Shown: positions 19,426 to 26,752 of the stretch, piece after piece
Numbering within the stretch: the stretch's first letter is position 1
Layout of the letters: each line of letters opens with the position of its first letter
DNA from: G965218495 sp965262785
GTDB taxonomy: Bacteria > Bacteroidota > Rhodothermia > Rhodothermales > Bin80
Length of the DNA: 64,000 nucleotides
NCBI GenBank assembly: GCA_965262785.1
Contig: OZ253559.1
Location: forward strand, 4,154,001-4,218,000
Reading direction: 5' to 3'
Made by a program: the position numbers and the translations under genes
The notes under the pieces: model-generated
What the model saw: only the letters and a program-made list of their open reading frames with translations
Told to the model about the DNA's origin: nothing
Databases searched by the model: none

Positions 19426-20084
19426 CGAAACGTGCGCCGACTCAAGAGGTGTGCCTGCCGCGTGGGCTCCGGGAGTCGGTAGCGGATTGCGCTGTCTATG
19501 GTCAGTCGTACGGCGTCGCCCAGCATTACCCTATGGCCAACGCTCGTATAAACCGGCATTACGCTACGCCGTGTGCGCACGGCCATGCCGAGCACTTCCT
19601 CAGTCATGGCATCTGTGAGCGGCGCAGTGGCACCCTTCTCCAATGGCAACGCGCCATGGACACCTACGTACGGCCGTTTGGCCACTCCCACGGCCGGCAT
19701 ATCCAACAGTACGCCTAGGTGGCAAGCCAACCCAAAACGGCGCGGATGCACGCGGCCATGGCCGTCTGTCATAAGGACATCAAACGAAGTACTGAGCCTG
19801 TTAAGCGCTCGGAGGATAGGTGGGATCTCCCGAAATGCCAACAGACCCGGCACGTACGGATACTGGACCCGACCACGGTCCGTGGCCTGGTCCACCACGT
19901 TATATTCGGGAGCCTCCAGTACCACCACCGCGGCGAAAGCCAAGCCATTCTTGATGCTGACATCAACGCCTGCAACCGTGCGGACCGGAAGTTTCAGCGG
20001 TATTTCGTGTACGGAAGAAGCCAGCACTTTCTGCAGTGCGGCCGCTTCTTTGGGTTGCAGGTTCCAAGCGTGACAGAGCGGCAT
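19422..20084 (-). CDS. nfi: Endonuclease V
   Basis: Nicks DNA next to deoxyinosine in repair of deaminated adenine. 220 residues from the ATG at 20084. Family motifs are present: AGVDVSIKNGLAFAAVVVLE with the first metal-binding Asp, YVPGLLAFREIPPILRAL, and LMTDGHGRVHPRRFGLACHLG followed by PAVGVAKRPYVG. The frame is open upstream to 20516, but those 144 codons lie opposite the coding strand of the next gene and show no endonuclease V similarity, so I exclude them. Its stop shares the CTAG at 19422-19425 with the TonB receptor stop. Confidence 0.93.
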   Translation of the reverse strand: MPLCHAWNLQPKEAAALQKVLASSVHEIPLKLPVRTVAGVDVSIKNGLAFAAVVVLEAPEYNVVDQATDRGRVQYPYVPGLLAFREIPPILRALNRLSTSFDVLMTDGHGRVHPRRFGLACHLGVLLDMPAVGVAKRPYVGVHGALPLEKGATAPLTDAMTEEVLGMAVRTRRSVMPVYTSVGHRVMLGDAVRLTIDSAIRYRLPEPTRQAHLLSRRTFR

Positions 20085-20114
20085 CTTATTCCTGGCTGAT
20101 GCGTAGATAGCCTT

Positions 20115-20747
20115 GTGAAAAGGAACGTAGCAGTTTTTGTCCTCTTCTGCTTTGCGCTGCCTGCGCTTGGGCAGCCGTCGCCTGGCAAGGCCGTAGCACT
20201 CAGCGTGTTGCTGCCAGGCTTGGGGCATCGGTATGTCAACGATGGCAGCTGGCGTGGCACGGCGAGCTACCTGGCACTGGTCGAAGCCAGCTTTTGGCTC
20301 GGTGTGGTAAGCAGCCAGTGGCAGCGTCAGCAGACGATCCAGAGCTATCGCACCTATGCTGTTACCCATGCCGGTGCACAACTGGATGGCAAGGACCGCC
20401 GTTTCCTGGTTACGCTTGGCACGTACGTGTCTTCGGACGCGTACCGTGAAGACCACCTGCGCCAACGGCGATGGGATCAGGTCGGATATGTGAATGATCC
20501 GGCCTTCCAATGGCACTGGCGCTCTGAAGCAGACATGCTGACTTATCGCAACCTGCGCGGCGCAGCCGATACGTGGGCCCAGCGTAGAGCCGTCTTCATT
20601 GCGACGTTAGCGGCCAACAGGGTTTTAGCTGCACTCAGCGCTCTTCGCAGCGCCCGCCGGTACCATAATAGTACCTTAACTGAGGTTTCACTAAGGTTGA
20701 CGGGCCATAGCCAAATGCCGGTCGTTCAAGTGGCTTTGCGGCTCTAG
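20115..20747 (+). CDS. DUF5683-like membrane/secreted protein
   Basis: 210 residues from a GTG start. A signal peptide or first helix (VAVFVLFCFALPALGQ) is followed by KAVALSVLLPGLGHRYVNDGSWRGTASY, which resembles the PGLGQ-type N-terminal motif of DUF5683 proteins in Bacteroidota, and a second hydrophobic helix. The C-terminal half is soluble and unrecognised. Divergent from endonuclease V with 30 bases between. Function unknown. Confidence 0.7.
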   Translation: MKRNVAVFVLFCFALPALGQPSPGKAVALSVLLPGLGHRYVNDGSWRGTASYLALVEASFWLGVVSSQWQRQQTIQSYRTYAVTHAGAQLDGKDRRFLVTLGTYVSSDAYREDHLRQRRWDQVGYVNDPAFQWHWRSEADMLTYRNLRGAADTWAQRRAVFIATLAANRVLAALSALRSARRYHNSTLTEVSLRLTGHSQMPVVQVALRL

Positions 20748-20789
20748 CTTACATCTTTTCAGGTTGTGAGTCGTATTCTTATGGCGTGA

Positions 20790-20863
20790 GGGTCCTTAGC
20801 TCAGTTGGTTAGAGCGCTACGTTGACATCGTAGAGGTCGATGGTTCGAATCCATTAGGACCCA
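20790..20863 (+). tRNA. tRNA-Val (GAC anticodon)
   Basis: A full cloverleaf can be drawn: acceptor GGGTCCT (20790-20796) pairs with AGGACCC (20856-20862), with discriminator A at 20863; D stem GCTC/GAGC; anticodon stem CTACG/CGTAG around the loop TTGACAT with anticodon GAC; T arm GATGG-TTCGAAT-CCATT. The CCA end is not encoded (CGG follows). GAC reads valine codons. It lies 91 bases before infC on the same strand and may share its transcript. Confidence 0.96.
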
Positions 20864-20942
20864 CGGTAAGCGTGCAAGCTGCTACAAAGACTGATGTACC
20901 GAAAATCGTCGCGGGCAAAAGCCTCGTGCTGTTGAACTAATT

Positions 20943-20957
20943 AGGAGAGACGCTATC
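20943..20957 (+). promoter_or_regulatory. infC ribosome binding site with ATC start codon
   Basis: AGGAG at 20943-20947, a 7-base spacer and ATC at 20955-20957. No ATG, GTG or TTG in this frame is positioned to give the conserved N-terminus. By analogy with E. coli infC this is the site of IF-3 autoregulation; that role is inferred. Confidence 0.75.
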
Positions 20958-21473
20958 GCAAGACAAGTAAGAACGCGGGTCAACAATGATATCCGTGCCG
21001 AACGGGTGAGAGTGGTCGATCCCAAGGGCCAGCACGGCATCTATAGGATTGAAGACGCGCTTGACATGGCCCGCAACCAGAACTTGGACCTGGTAGAGAT
21101 CGCGCCGAACGCCGATCCGCCCGTCTGCAAGATCATGGACTTCGGCAAATACCGCTACGAACAAAAAAAGAGGGATAAGGAGTCGAGGAAGCGCCAGCAG
21201 GGAGCGCAATTGAAAGAGGTGCGCTTTCGGCCACGAACAGACACACACGACTTCGAATTCAAGGCGAAGCACGCCCGCGAGTTTCTTTCCGACGGAAACA
21301 AGGTGCGTGCGTATGTGCAGTTCCGTGGACGCGACATCATCTACAAGGACCAGGGGATGAAGGTCCTGGTGCGCTTGGTAGCGGCCTTGGAGGATGTAGC
21401 CAAGGTTGACCAAGCCGCCCGTATGGAAGGGCGTCGCATGACCACCATCCTAACACCCCGCAAGTCGAAGTAG
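20955..21473 (+). CDS. infC: Translation initiation factor IF-3 (ATC start)
   Basis: Binds the 30S subunit, prevents premature subunit joining and checks the start codon. 172 residues if translation begins at ATC 20955. The peptide from there reads ARQVRTRVNNDIRAERVRV, the expected IF-3 N-terminus, while the first ordinary start (GTG 21006) would remove it. A strong Shine-Dalgarno AGGAG at 20943-20947 lies 7 bases before the ATC. AUU/AUC starts are a known feature of infC and allow IF-3 to repress its own translation. The C-domain is complete (KVRAYVQFRGRDIIYKDQG). First gene of the infC-rpmI-rplT cluster. Confidence 0.93.
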   Translation: MARQVRTRVNNDIRAERVRVVDPKGQHGIYRIEDALDMARNQNLDLVEIAPNADPPVCKIMDFGKYRYEQKKRDKESRKRQQGAQLKEVRFRPRTDTHDFEFKAKHAREFLSDGNKVRAYVQFRGRDIIYKDQGMKVLVRLVAALEDVAKVDQAARMEGRRMTTILTPRKSK

Positions 21474-21510
21474 GTTCTAGAGATCATGTGCAATTCGCGC
21501 CTTGGCCCCA

Positions 21511-21570
21511 AACCTGCAATTGGCGGGAACCCAAGGATGCAGCTTGGGTTATATTGGGCTGAACCTGCAA
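21511..21570 (+). promoter_or_regulatory. Candidate L20/L35 leader structure before rpmI
   Basis: The infC-rpmI gap holds a perfect 8-bp hairpin, AACCCAAG (21528-21535) with CTTGGGTT (21543-21550) around a 7-base loop. A 9-base direct repeat, AACCTGCAA, sits on each side (21511-21519 and 21562-21570). In E. coli L20 represses rpmI-rplT by binding a structure in this position; similar control here is an inference. No T-run follows, so it is not a simple terminator. Confidence 0.4.
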
Positions 21571-21582
21571 CGAAGTAGGCCC

Positions 21583-21777
21583 ATGCCCAAGATGAAGACT
21601 AATAGTGGTGCCAAGAAGCGATTTCAGCAGACCGCATCGGGTCGCCTCAAGCGTGCGAAAGCCTTCAAGAGTCATATCTTGACCAAGAAGAGTAGCAAGC
21701 GTAAGCGGGCTCTCGGCAAAAAGACACTCGTTGACCCGCGTGACGAGGCAAGGATCAAACGACTTCTTGGCTGCTAA
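21583..21777 (+). CDS. rpmI: 50S ribosomal protein L35
   Basis: 64 residues, basic, with the expected start PKMKTNSGAKKRFQQTASG and the C-terminal KRLLGC. The frame extends to 21502, but the ATG at 21583 gives the standard L35 N-terminus. Between infC and rplT, the conserved order. Confidence 0.96.
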   Translation: MPKMKTNSGAKKRFQQTASGRLKRAKAFKSHILTKKSSKRKRALGKKTLVDPRDEARIKRLLGC

Positions 21778-21792
21778 CATATTGACAGTATA

Positions 21793-22146
21793 ATGCCACG
21801 TGCACGAAACACGGCCTCCTCGCGCCGCCGGCGCAAACGCGTCCTCAACATGGCCAAAGGCTATTGGGGCGGCCGCAGCAAGATTTACACCGTCGCTAAG
21901 CATGCAGTCGATAAGGGATTACAATACGCGTATCGGGATCGGCGCAAGCGTAAGCAGCAGTTTCGGCGCCTCTGGATCGTTCGTATCAACGCAGCGGCTC
22001 GCCTCAATGGAACTACCTATTCGCGTCTGATGGGTGCGCTGCGTAAATCCGGAATTGAGCTTGACCGCAAGGTCTTGGCAGACCTCGCGATGCATGATCC
22101 GCTGGCTTTCACCCGCGTCGTGCAGGCCTCTAAGTCAGAGGTGTGA
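21793..22146 (+). CDS. rplT: 50S ribosomal protein L20
   Basis: 117 residues, very basic. The N-terminal extension PRARNTASSRRRRKRVLNMA and the core YAYRDRRKRKQQFRRLWIVR match L20, an early 23S rRNA assembly protein that also acts as repressor of its operon in other bacteria. 15 bases after rpmI. Confidence 0.97.
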   Translation: MPRARNTASSRRRRKRVLNMAKGYWGGRSKIYTVAKHAVDKGLQYAYRDRRKRKQQFRRLWIVRINAAARLNGTTYSRLMGALRKSGIELDRKVLADLAMHDPLAFTRVVQASKSEV

Positions 22147-22222
22147 CGCTTTCGAGATTGCAATCCGCAAGTGCCGTCTCTCTATAGGGGGCTCTGTGCT
22201 GCGCCGGACTTGTTCGGCCACG

Positions 22223-22260
22223 TTCCCGCCCTTGGCCAGCAGGCTTGGCGGGATTTTGTT
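22223..22260 (+). terminator. Hairpin with T-rich tail between rplT and pheS
   Basis: CCCGCC (22225-22230) pairs with GGCGGG (22247-22252) and an inner GCC/GGC pair closes an AGCA loop; ATTTTGTT follows. It lies 12 bases before the pheS ATG. It could be a partial terminator or attenuator that separates ribosomal protein from tRNA synthetase expression. No leader peptide with a Phe run was found, so classical attenuation is not shown. Confidence 0.4.
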
Positions 22261-22271
22261 GCGCTGGTGTG

Positions 22272-23303
22272 ATGGAAGAACGGGCGATTGCACAGGCGTT
22301 ACTTGACGAAGCCGAAAAGCTTCGCCAGGATATTGAGCGCGCCAGCTTGGGTACCGCGGCGGAGGCGGAAGCCTTCCGGATCCGCTATCTGGGACAGCGA
22401 AACGGGCTGATCACGCATCTTCTTAAGCGGATTCCTGAGCTCCCGCGCAGCGCCCGCCGTTCTGCCGGCATAGCGCTGAATGGCCTGCGCCAGCATGCTC
22501 AGGAGCGCTTGCGTCAGAACATTCGTGCTGGAGATGCAAAAGTTAGCGTCGGACCCCCGAGGATTGACCTGACCCTTCCTGGCAGGCGCCAGCGCGTGGC
22601 CGGGTCCATACATCCGCTTACGCACGCACTGCGCTCCATTACTGACATCTTCGAACGCATAGGATTCAGCATCTCGGAAGGACCGGAAATAGAAGACGAC
22701 TGGCACAACTTCACCGCACTGAATTTCGCGGTTGATCACCCGGCACGCGACATGCAGGACACACTCTTCTTGCAGGCGTCCGAGGGCGGCGAAGGCGGCG
22801 TTATGCTGCGCACTCACACCTCACCTGTACAGATCCGCGCCATGGTCGCGGGGAAGCCACCGTTCCGGCTGATCGCTCCGGGCCGCGTCTACCGCAACGA
22901 AACCATCACCTACAAGTCGTACTGCCTCTTCCACCAGGTGGAAGGACTGGTGGTGGACGAAGGCATTACGATGGCGGACCTAAAACATGTCCTTTACACA
23001 TTCGCAAGTGCCTTCTTTGGTGCAAATGTAAAGGTGCGCTTTCGCCCCAGCTTCTTCCCGTTCACCGAGCCCAGTGCCGAATTGGATGTTTGGTGGGACC
23101 TTCCCGGGGGCGGGCGCTGGATGGAAATCTTGGGCTCGGGAATGGTTCACCCAAATGTACTGGAAGCCGTGGGCATCGACTCGGAACGGTATACAGGCTA
23201 CGCCTTTGGAATGGGCGTAGAGCGCCCGGCTATGCTGCTATACGGCATTGAGGACATCCGTATCCTGTACGAAAATGATATCCGTTTCCTGTCGCAGTTT
23301 TGA
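22272..23303 (+). CDS. pheS: Phenylalanine-tRNA ligase alpha subunit
   Basis: Catalytic subunit of the alpha2beta2 enzyme that charges tRNA-Phe. 343 residues from the ATG at 22272: an N-terminal coiled coil, then the class II core with HPLTHALRSITDIFERIGF (motif 1), PGRVYRNETITYKSY (motif 2) and GFAFGMGVERPAMLLYG-like YAFGMGVERPAMLLYG (motif 3). FHQVEGLVVDEGI is also typical. The frame opens 27 bases earlier at TTG 22245, which I consider less likely. 23 bases before pheT. Confidence 0.96.
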   Translation: MEERAIAQALLDEAEKLRQDIERASLGTAAEAEAFRIRYLGQRNGLITHLLKRIPELPRSARRSAGIALNGLRQHAQERLRQNIRAGDAKVSVGPPRIDLTLPGRRQRVAGSIHPLTHALRSITDIFERIGFSISEGPEIEDDWHNFTALNFAVDHPARDMQDTLFLQASEGGEGGVMLRTHTSPVQIRAMVAGKPPFRLIAPGRVYRNETITYKSYCLFHQVEGLVVDEGITMADLKHVLYTFASAFFGANVKVRFRPSFFPFTEPSAELDVWWDLPGGGRWMEILGSGMVHPNVLEAVGIDSERYTGYAFGMGVERPAMLLYGIEDIRILYENDIRFLSQF

Positions 23304-23326
23304 TGGGCTCTACGCATACATGACGT

Positions 23327-25804
23327 ATGAAGATCTCGTGCGACTGGCTTAGTGACTACGTCGATCATCCGCTGGCGCCGCGCGACCTCGCCCACGCGTT
23401 GACGATGTGCGGGTTGGAGGTGGAAGACGAATTCATCCATGGCATCGCCACGGAGGGCATCGTTGTAGGCCGTGTCCTTGAAGTATCGCTACACCCCAAA
23501 GCCGACCACCTCACGCTTTGCCAGGTTGACGTAGGCCGCGAGTCACCGATTCAGATCATCTGCGGCGCGCCGAACGTGGCTGCCAATCAAATGGTTGCCG
23601 TGGCAACCATTGGGACCACACTGCAGCTGCCGGGCAAGACGAAGCCGCTGAAAATAAGAAGGTCGAAGATGCGGGGCGAGACTTCCATGGGTATGATTTG
23701 CGCGGAAGATGAACTCGGGGTTTCCGAAGACCACAGTGGAATTATGGTCCTCACTCAGGACGCAGCTCCGGGTGAATCCTTTCTTACGTACCTCACCCGA
23801 GTAGGTGTCGCGGCACAGGACACGGTCTTGGATATTACCATTACACCCAACCGCCCGGATGCCACTTGCCACATGGGCGTTGCGCGGGACATAAGTGCAC
23901 TCTGCGACTTACCGCTCCGGCGGCCCGAACTGAGTGTGCCAAAAGAGGGCGGAGAGGCTGCGCGCCACATCGCCGTTACCATCGAGTGTCCACACAGTTG
24001 TCGACGTTATGTAGCGATGCTGGTACGCGGCGTGACGATTGTGGACTCGCCACTCTGGCTCCAGCGACGCCTGCGAGCCATTGGGCTACGCCCCATTAAC
24101 AACGTGGTGGACATAACCAACTTCGTCATGCACGAGTGTGGGCAACCATTGCACGCATTCGACTATGATGAGATTGCGGGCAATTCCATCGTTGTGCGCG
24201 CGTCCACAGCAGGTGAATCAATCACTACGCTCGATGGCAAGAAGCGTGCCCTGCCCCCCGGTACGGTTCTCATCTGCGATCAGCAACGCCCCGTAGCCGT
24301 AGGCGGCATCATGGGCAGCGAAAACTCTGAGGTTGACAGCAAAACAGTAAATGTTCTTATCGAAAGCGCATACTTTGACCCCTCGGCCACGCGTCGGTCC
24401 GCCCGTGCGCTTGGCTTGGGCACCGACGCCTCTTATCGGTTTGAGCGCGGCGTTGATTCGGACGGGCAGGCTTGGGCTGCTGCACGCGCGGCCGCGCTGA
24501 TTGCCGACCTGGCAGGCGGTGCCGCCGTGGAAGGCAGAGTCGATGCCCACCCGAATCCACTAACGATGCCGATCCTTGCGCTGCGTCGCGCCCGCATTGC
24601 CAGGATTCTTGGGACTGAGGTTGCAGCACCGGAAGTGGAAAGGATCCTTAGCGCGCTCAGCTTTGAAGTCTCCGAGACTGGACCGGACACTTGGCTGTGC
24701 CGCGTACCGCCCCACCGTCCGGATGTGTCGCAGGAAGTCGACCTCATCGAGGAGGTCGCACGCATCCATGGGCTTGACAATATTCCCATTCTTCACGGTA
24801 CACAGCTTCCCGGTTCAGCTCCGCACGCGCGTCCGGAAGAGCTGCTGCGCACCGAGGTTTACGGCCTGCTTGGCGGTAGAGGCTACAGGGAGATCTATAC
24901 CAACAGCCTGCTCCCCAAATCCGAAGCAGAGCAGTTTTGCGACCCCGTTCTGGCATCACGAGGTCCCGTAGTTGAGACACTAAATGCCGTGTCACAGTCG
25001 ATGGCGACGCTTAGACCCAGCCTTTTGCCCGGGGTTCTGCGAGTCATGCAGCACAACCAGAATCATGGTCAGGAGGTCTTGCGCTTCTACGAGTTTGGGC
25101 ATGTCTTCCATCGCGTTCACGAACAGGCCTCCTTTATACCCGGGTATTCGGAATACGGCGCGCTGATCCTGGCGATAAGCGGCCCGCTCGGCCCTGCAGA
25201 GTGGGGAGAAACGGCGCGTGTAGCCGACTTCTTTGACCTGAAAGGCGACGTCGAAACGCTCTTGGAAGTGTTGCGGGTCCCGAATGTCACAACGGAGCCG
25301 TCCTACGAGTCCACGCCACTGATGCAGTACCATGTCACCATTTTTTCCGACGGCACTGAGATAGGTCGTATGGGGCGCTTGGAGGATGAGGTTAGCTCCG
25401 CTCGTGACATCAAGTCACCAGTATTCTTTTCCGAATTCAATTGGACGCGACTGGTGCTGCATGCCAAGAATCATGTCACACGGCGCTACCGACCGATTAA
25501 CCGATACCCAGTCGTCACGCGCGACATTTCCTTGACGGTGGATCGCACGGTGCCTGCGAGCGAGATGGTTACAACCATCCAAGTGGCTGGGCAGCCGCTC
25601 TTACGGGACGCAACCGTGTTTGATCTATACGCGGATAAGGAGGTCGGCCATGCCAAGCAAAGCATCGCCTTCACGTTACGCTTTGACGCGCAACGCACCT
25701 TACGTGACGGCGAGGTAGAGAAGGCCGTGCGCGCTATCGTGCAGGCGCTGTACGTCGAACACGGCGCACAGTTACGTGGACCAGCGGCGTCCCACGGAGC
25801 GTAG
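23327..25804 (+). CDS. pheT: Phenylalanine-tRNA ligase beta subunit
   Basis: 825 residues with the normal domain order: an EMAP/tRNA-binding domain at about 40-150 (VGRVLEVSLHPKADHLTLCQVDVG), the B3/B4 editing domain (LRPINNVVDITNFVMHECGQPLHAFD), the B5 domain with RVPPHRPDVSQEVDLIEEVARIHG, the inactive synthetase-like domain and the C-terminal anticodon-binding FDX domain (YPVVTRDISLTVDRTVPAS). ATG at 23327. Confidence 0.97.
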   Translation: MKISCDWLSDYVDHPLAPRDLAHALTMCGLEVEDEFIHGIATEGIVVGRVLEVSLHPKADHLTLCQVDVGRESPIQIICGAPNVAANQMVAVATIGTTLQLPGKTKPLKIRRSKMRGETSMGMICAEDELGVSEDHSGIMVLTQDAAPGESFLTYLTRVGVAAQDTVLDITITPNRPDATCHMGVARDISALCDLPLRRPELSVPKEGGEAARHIAVTIECPHSCRRYVAMLVRGVTIVDSPLWLQRRLRAIGLRPINNVVDITNFVMHECGQPLHAFDYDEIAGNSIVVRASTAGESITTLDGKKRALPPGTVLICDQQRPVAVGGIMGSENSEVDSKTVNVLIESAYFDPSATRRSARALGLGTDASYRFERGVDSDGQAWAAARAAALIADLAGGAAVEGRVDAHPNPLTMPILALRRARIARILGTEVAAPEVERILSALSFEVSETGPDTWLCRVPPHRPDVSQEVDLIEEVARIHGLDNIPILHGTQLPGSAPHARPEELLRTEVYGLLGGRGYREIYTNSLLPKSEAEQFCDPVLASRGPVVETLNAVSQSMATLRPSLLPGVLRVMQHNQNHGQEVLRFYEFGHVFHRVHEQASFIPGYSEYGALILAISGPLGPAEWGETARVADFFDLKGDVETLLEVLRVPNVTTEPSYESTPLMQYHVTIFSDGTEIGRMGRLEDEVSSARDIKSPVFFSEFNWTRLVLHAKNHVTRRYRPINRYPVVTRDISLTVDRTVPASEMVTTIQVAGQPLLRDATVFDLYADKEVGHAKQSIAFTLRFDAQRTLRDGEVEKAVRAIVQALYVEHGAQLRGPAASHGA

Positions 25805-25859
25805 AATATGATGCAGTAAAGCGTTAGTTTTCGCCCATTCGAAACCGTGGAAAATAAGT

Positions 25860-26171
25860 ATGACCGAGCAATCCACCTCAAATATGGCGCCGAAGGTTGA
25901 CGAAGACGGTATGCCTTCGTTCTCATCGCTTCAAAGTGCTGAATCGCTTCACAATCTGCGAGACTTGGTGAAACAGGCTTCCAAAGAGCTGCGCCGCCTC
26001 AAGAATGAGAACGCAGCATTGGCCGCACGCATCCAGGAGTTGGAGGACGGCCCCAAGGTCGACTCCGACGCAGCAATGCTTGTGTTCGATGAGGAGCCCG
26101 AGCAGCTGCGAACTTCAGTAAAAGGCTTTATCCAGGCCATCGACAGTTACTTGGCTGAGGACGAGGAGTAG
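25860..26171 (+). CDS. Small coiled-coil protein upstream of zapA
   Basis: 103 residues, acidic. Residues about 30-60 (LRDLVKQASKELRRLKNENAALAARIQELE) show leucine heptads typical of a short coiled coil. The final part is acidic. It is separated from zapA by a single base, so the pair is translationally coupled. Position and size recall small FtsZ-ring helpers such as ZapB, but I see no sequence proof, so function is inferred from neighbourhood only. Confidence 0.72.
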   Translation: MTEQSTSNMAPKVDEDGMPSFSSLQSAESLHNLRDLVKQASKELRRLKNENAALAARIQELEDGPKVDSDAAMLVFDEEPEQLRTSVKGFIQAIDSYLAEDEE

Positions 26172-26172
26172 C

Positions 26173-26457
26173 ATGCAGAAATCTATCCGTGTCCGGATCC
26201 TCGGCAAGGAATACCCGCTCCGTGTTGAAGAGGAGGACGAAGATTCTATGCGCGAGGTGGCCGATACCGTTGACATGCGCATGCAGGATTTTAAGGCCGA
26301 GCACCCGGATCAGCCAGACCTCGTCGCCGCAGTGGTCTCTGCACTCGCCTTGGCCGAGGAAATCTTGGCCATGCGGGAAACTTCAAGCACCGTACTGCAA
26401 GCTATACACCGCGAAATGCTCCTTATGGAAAAAGAACTTGTAGACGCCATGTCGTAA
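26173..26457 (+). CDS. zapA: Cell division protein ZapA
   Basis: 94 residues. The N-terminal SIRVRILGKEYPLRVEEEDED is the ZapA globular head and the rest is the dimerising coiled coil (ALALAEEILAMRETSS, MLLMEKELVDAM). ZapA cross-links FtsZ filaments at the division site. It is followed by the 6S RNA gene, as in several other bacteria. Confidence 0.9.
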   Translation: MQKSIRVRILGKEYPLRVEEEDEDSMREVADTVDMRMQDFKAEHPDQPDLVAAVVSALALAEEILAMRETSSTVLQAIHREMLLMEKELVDAMS

Positions 26458-26496
26458 CACGGAACCGCAGTTGACCCTGCGGGGTATTTTGCGTGT

Positions 26497-26704
26497 GCGG
26501 CTGCTTGGCGTCCGCAGTGGTCTTGGCTTTGTTGAACCGACAATGGTCTTAAAGGAAGCTGCTCTTCGGATCTGGACATCAGACCTCAGCCCTTGCAGGG
26601 GTCTCTGCTACGCGGAGCCGAGGAAGGCGGAAGGGTTTGGGGCAGTGCCAATCTTGTAACCCAGGGTTCTTATTACCCGCCACTGCGGATGCGAGGCATG
26701 TCGC
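26497..26704 (+). ncRNA. ssrS: 6S RNA
   Basis: The zapA-rny gap contains a long-range pairing: GCGTCCGCAGTGG (26508-26520) with CCACTGCGGATGC (26680-26692), 13 pairs. After one G-G mismatch TGCTT pairs with AGGCA, and after a 1-base bulge GCGGC (26497-26501) pairs with GTCGC (26700-26704). This closes a rod of about 208 bases. On the 3' arm, CTTGTAACCCAGGGTTCTTA corresponds to the small CUUGAACC-GGGUUCAAG hairpin beside the open bubble of E. coli 6S RNA. 6S RNA mimics an open promoter and binds sigma-70-type RNA polymerase. Position after zapA supports the call; ends are estimated to within about 5 bases. Confidence 0.75.
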
Positions 26705-26752
26705 CTCATCGCCCGAAGGGTGACTGCATGAGGACACTAAACGAGGAAGGTC

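Noticed and set aside
20085..20516. N-terminal extension of endonuclease V by 144 codons
   Set aside because: It lies opposite the DUF5683-like gene and shows no endonuclease V similarity; the ATG at 20084 gives a standard-length protein.
20937..21413. Minus-strand open frame of 158 codons over infC
   Set aside because: It is an antisense shadow of a clearly identified infC gene.
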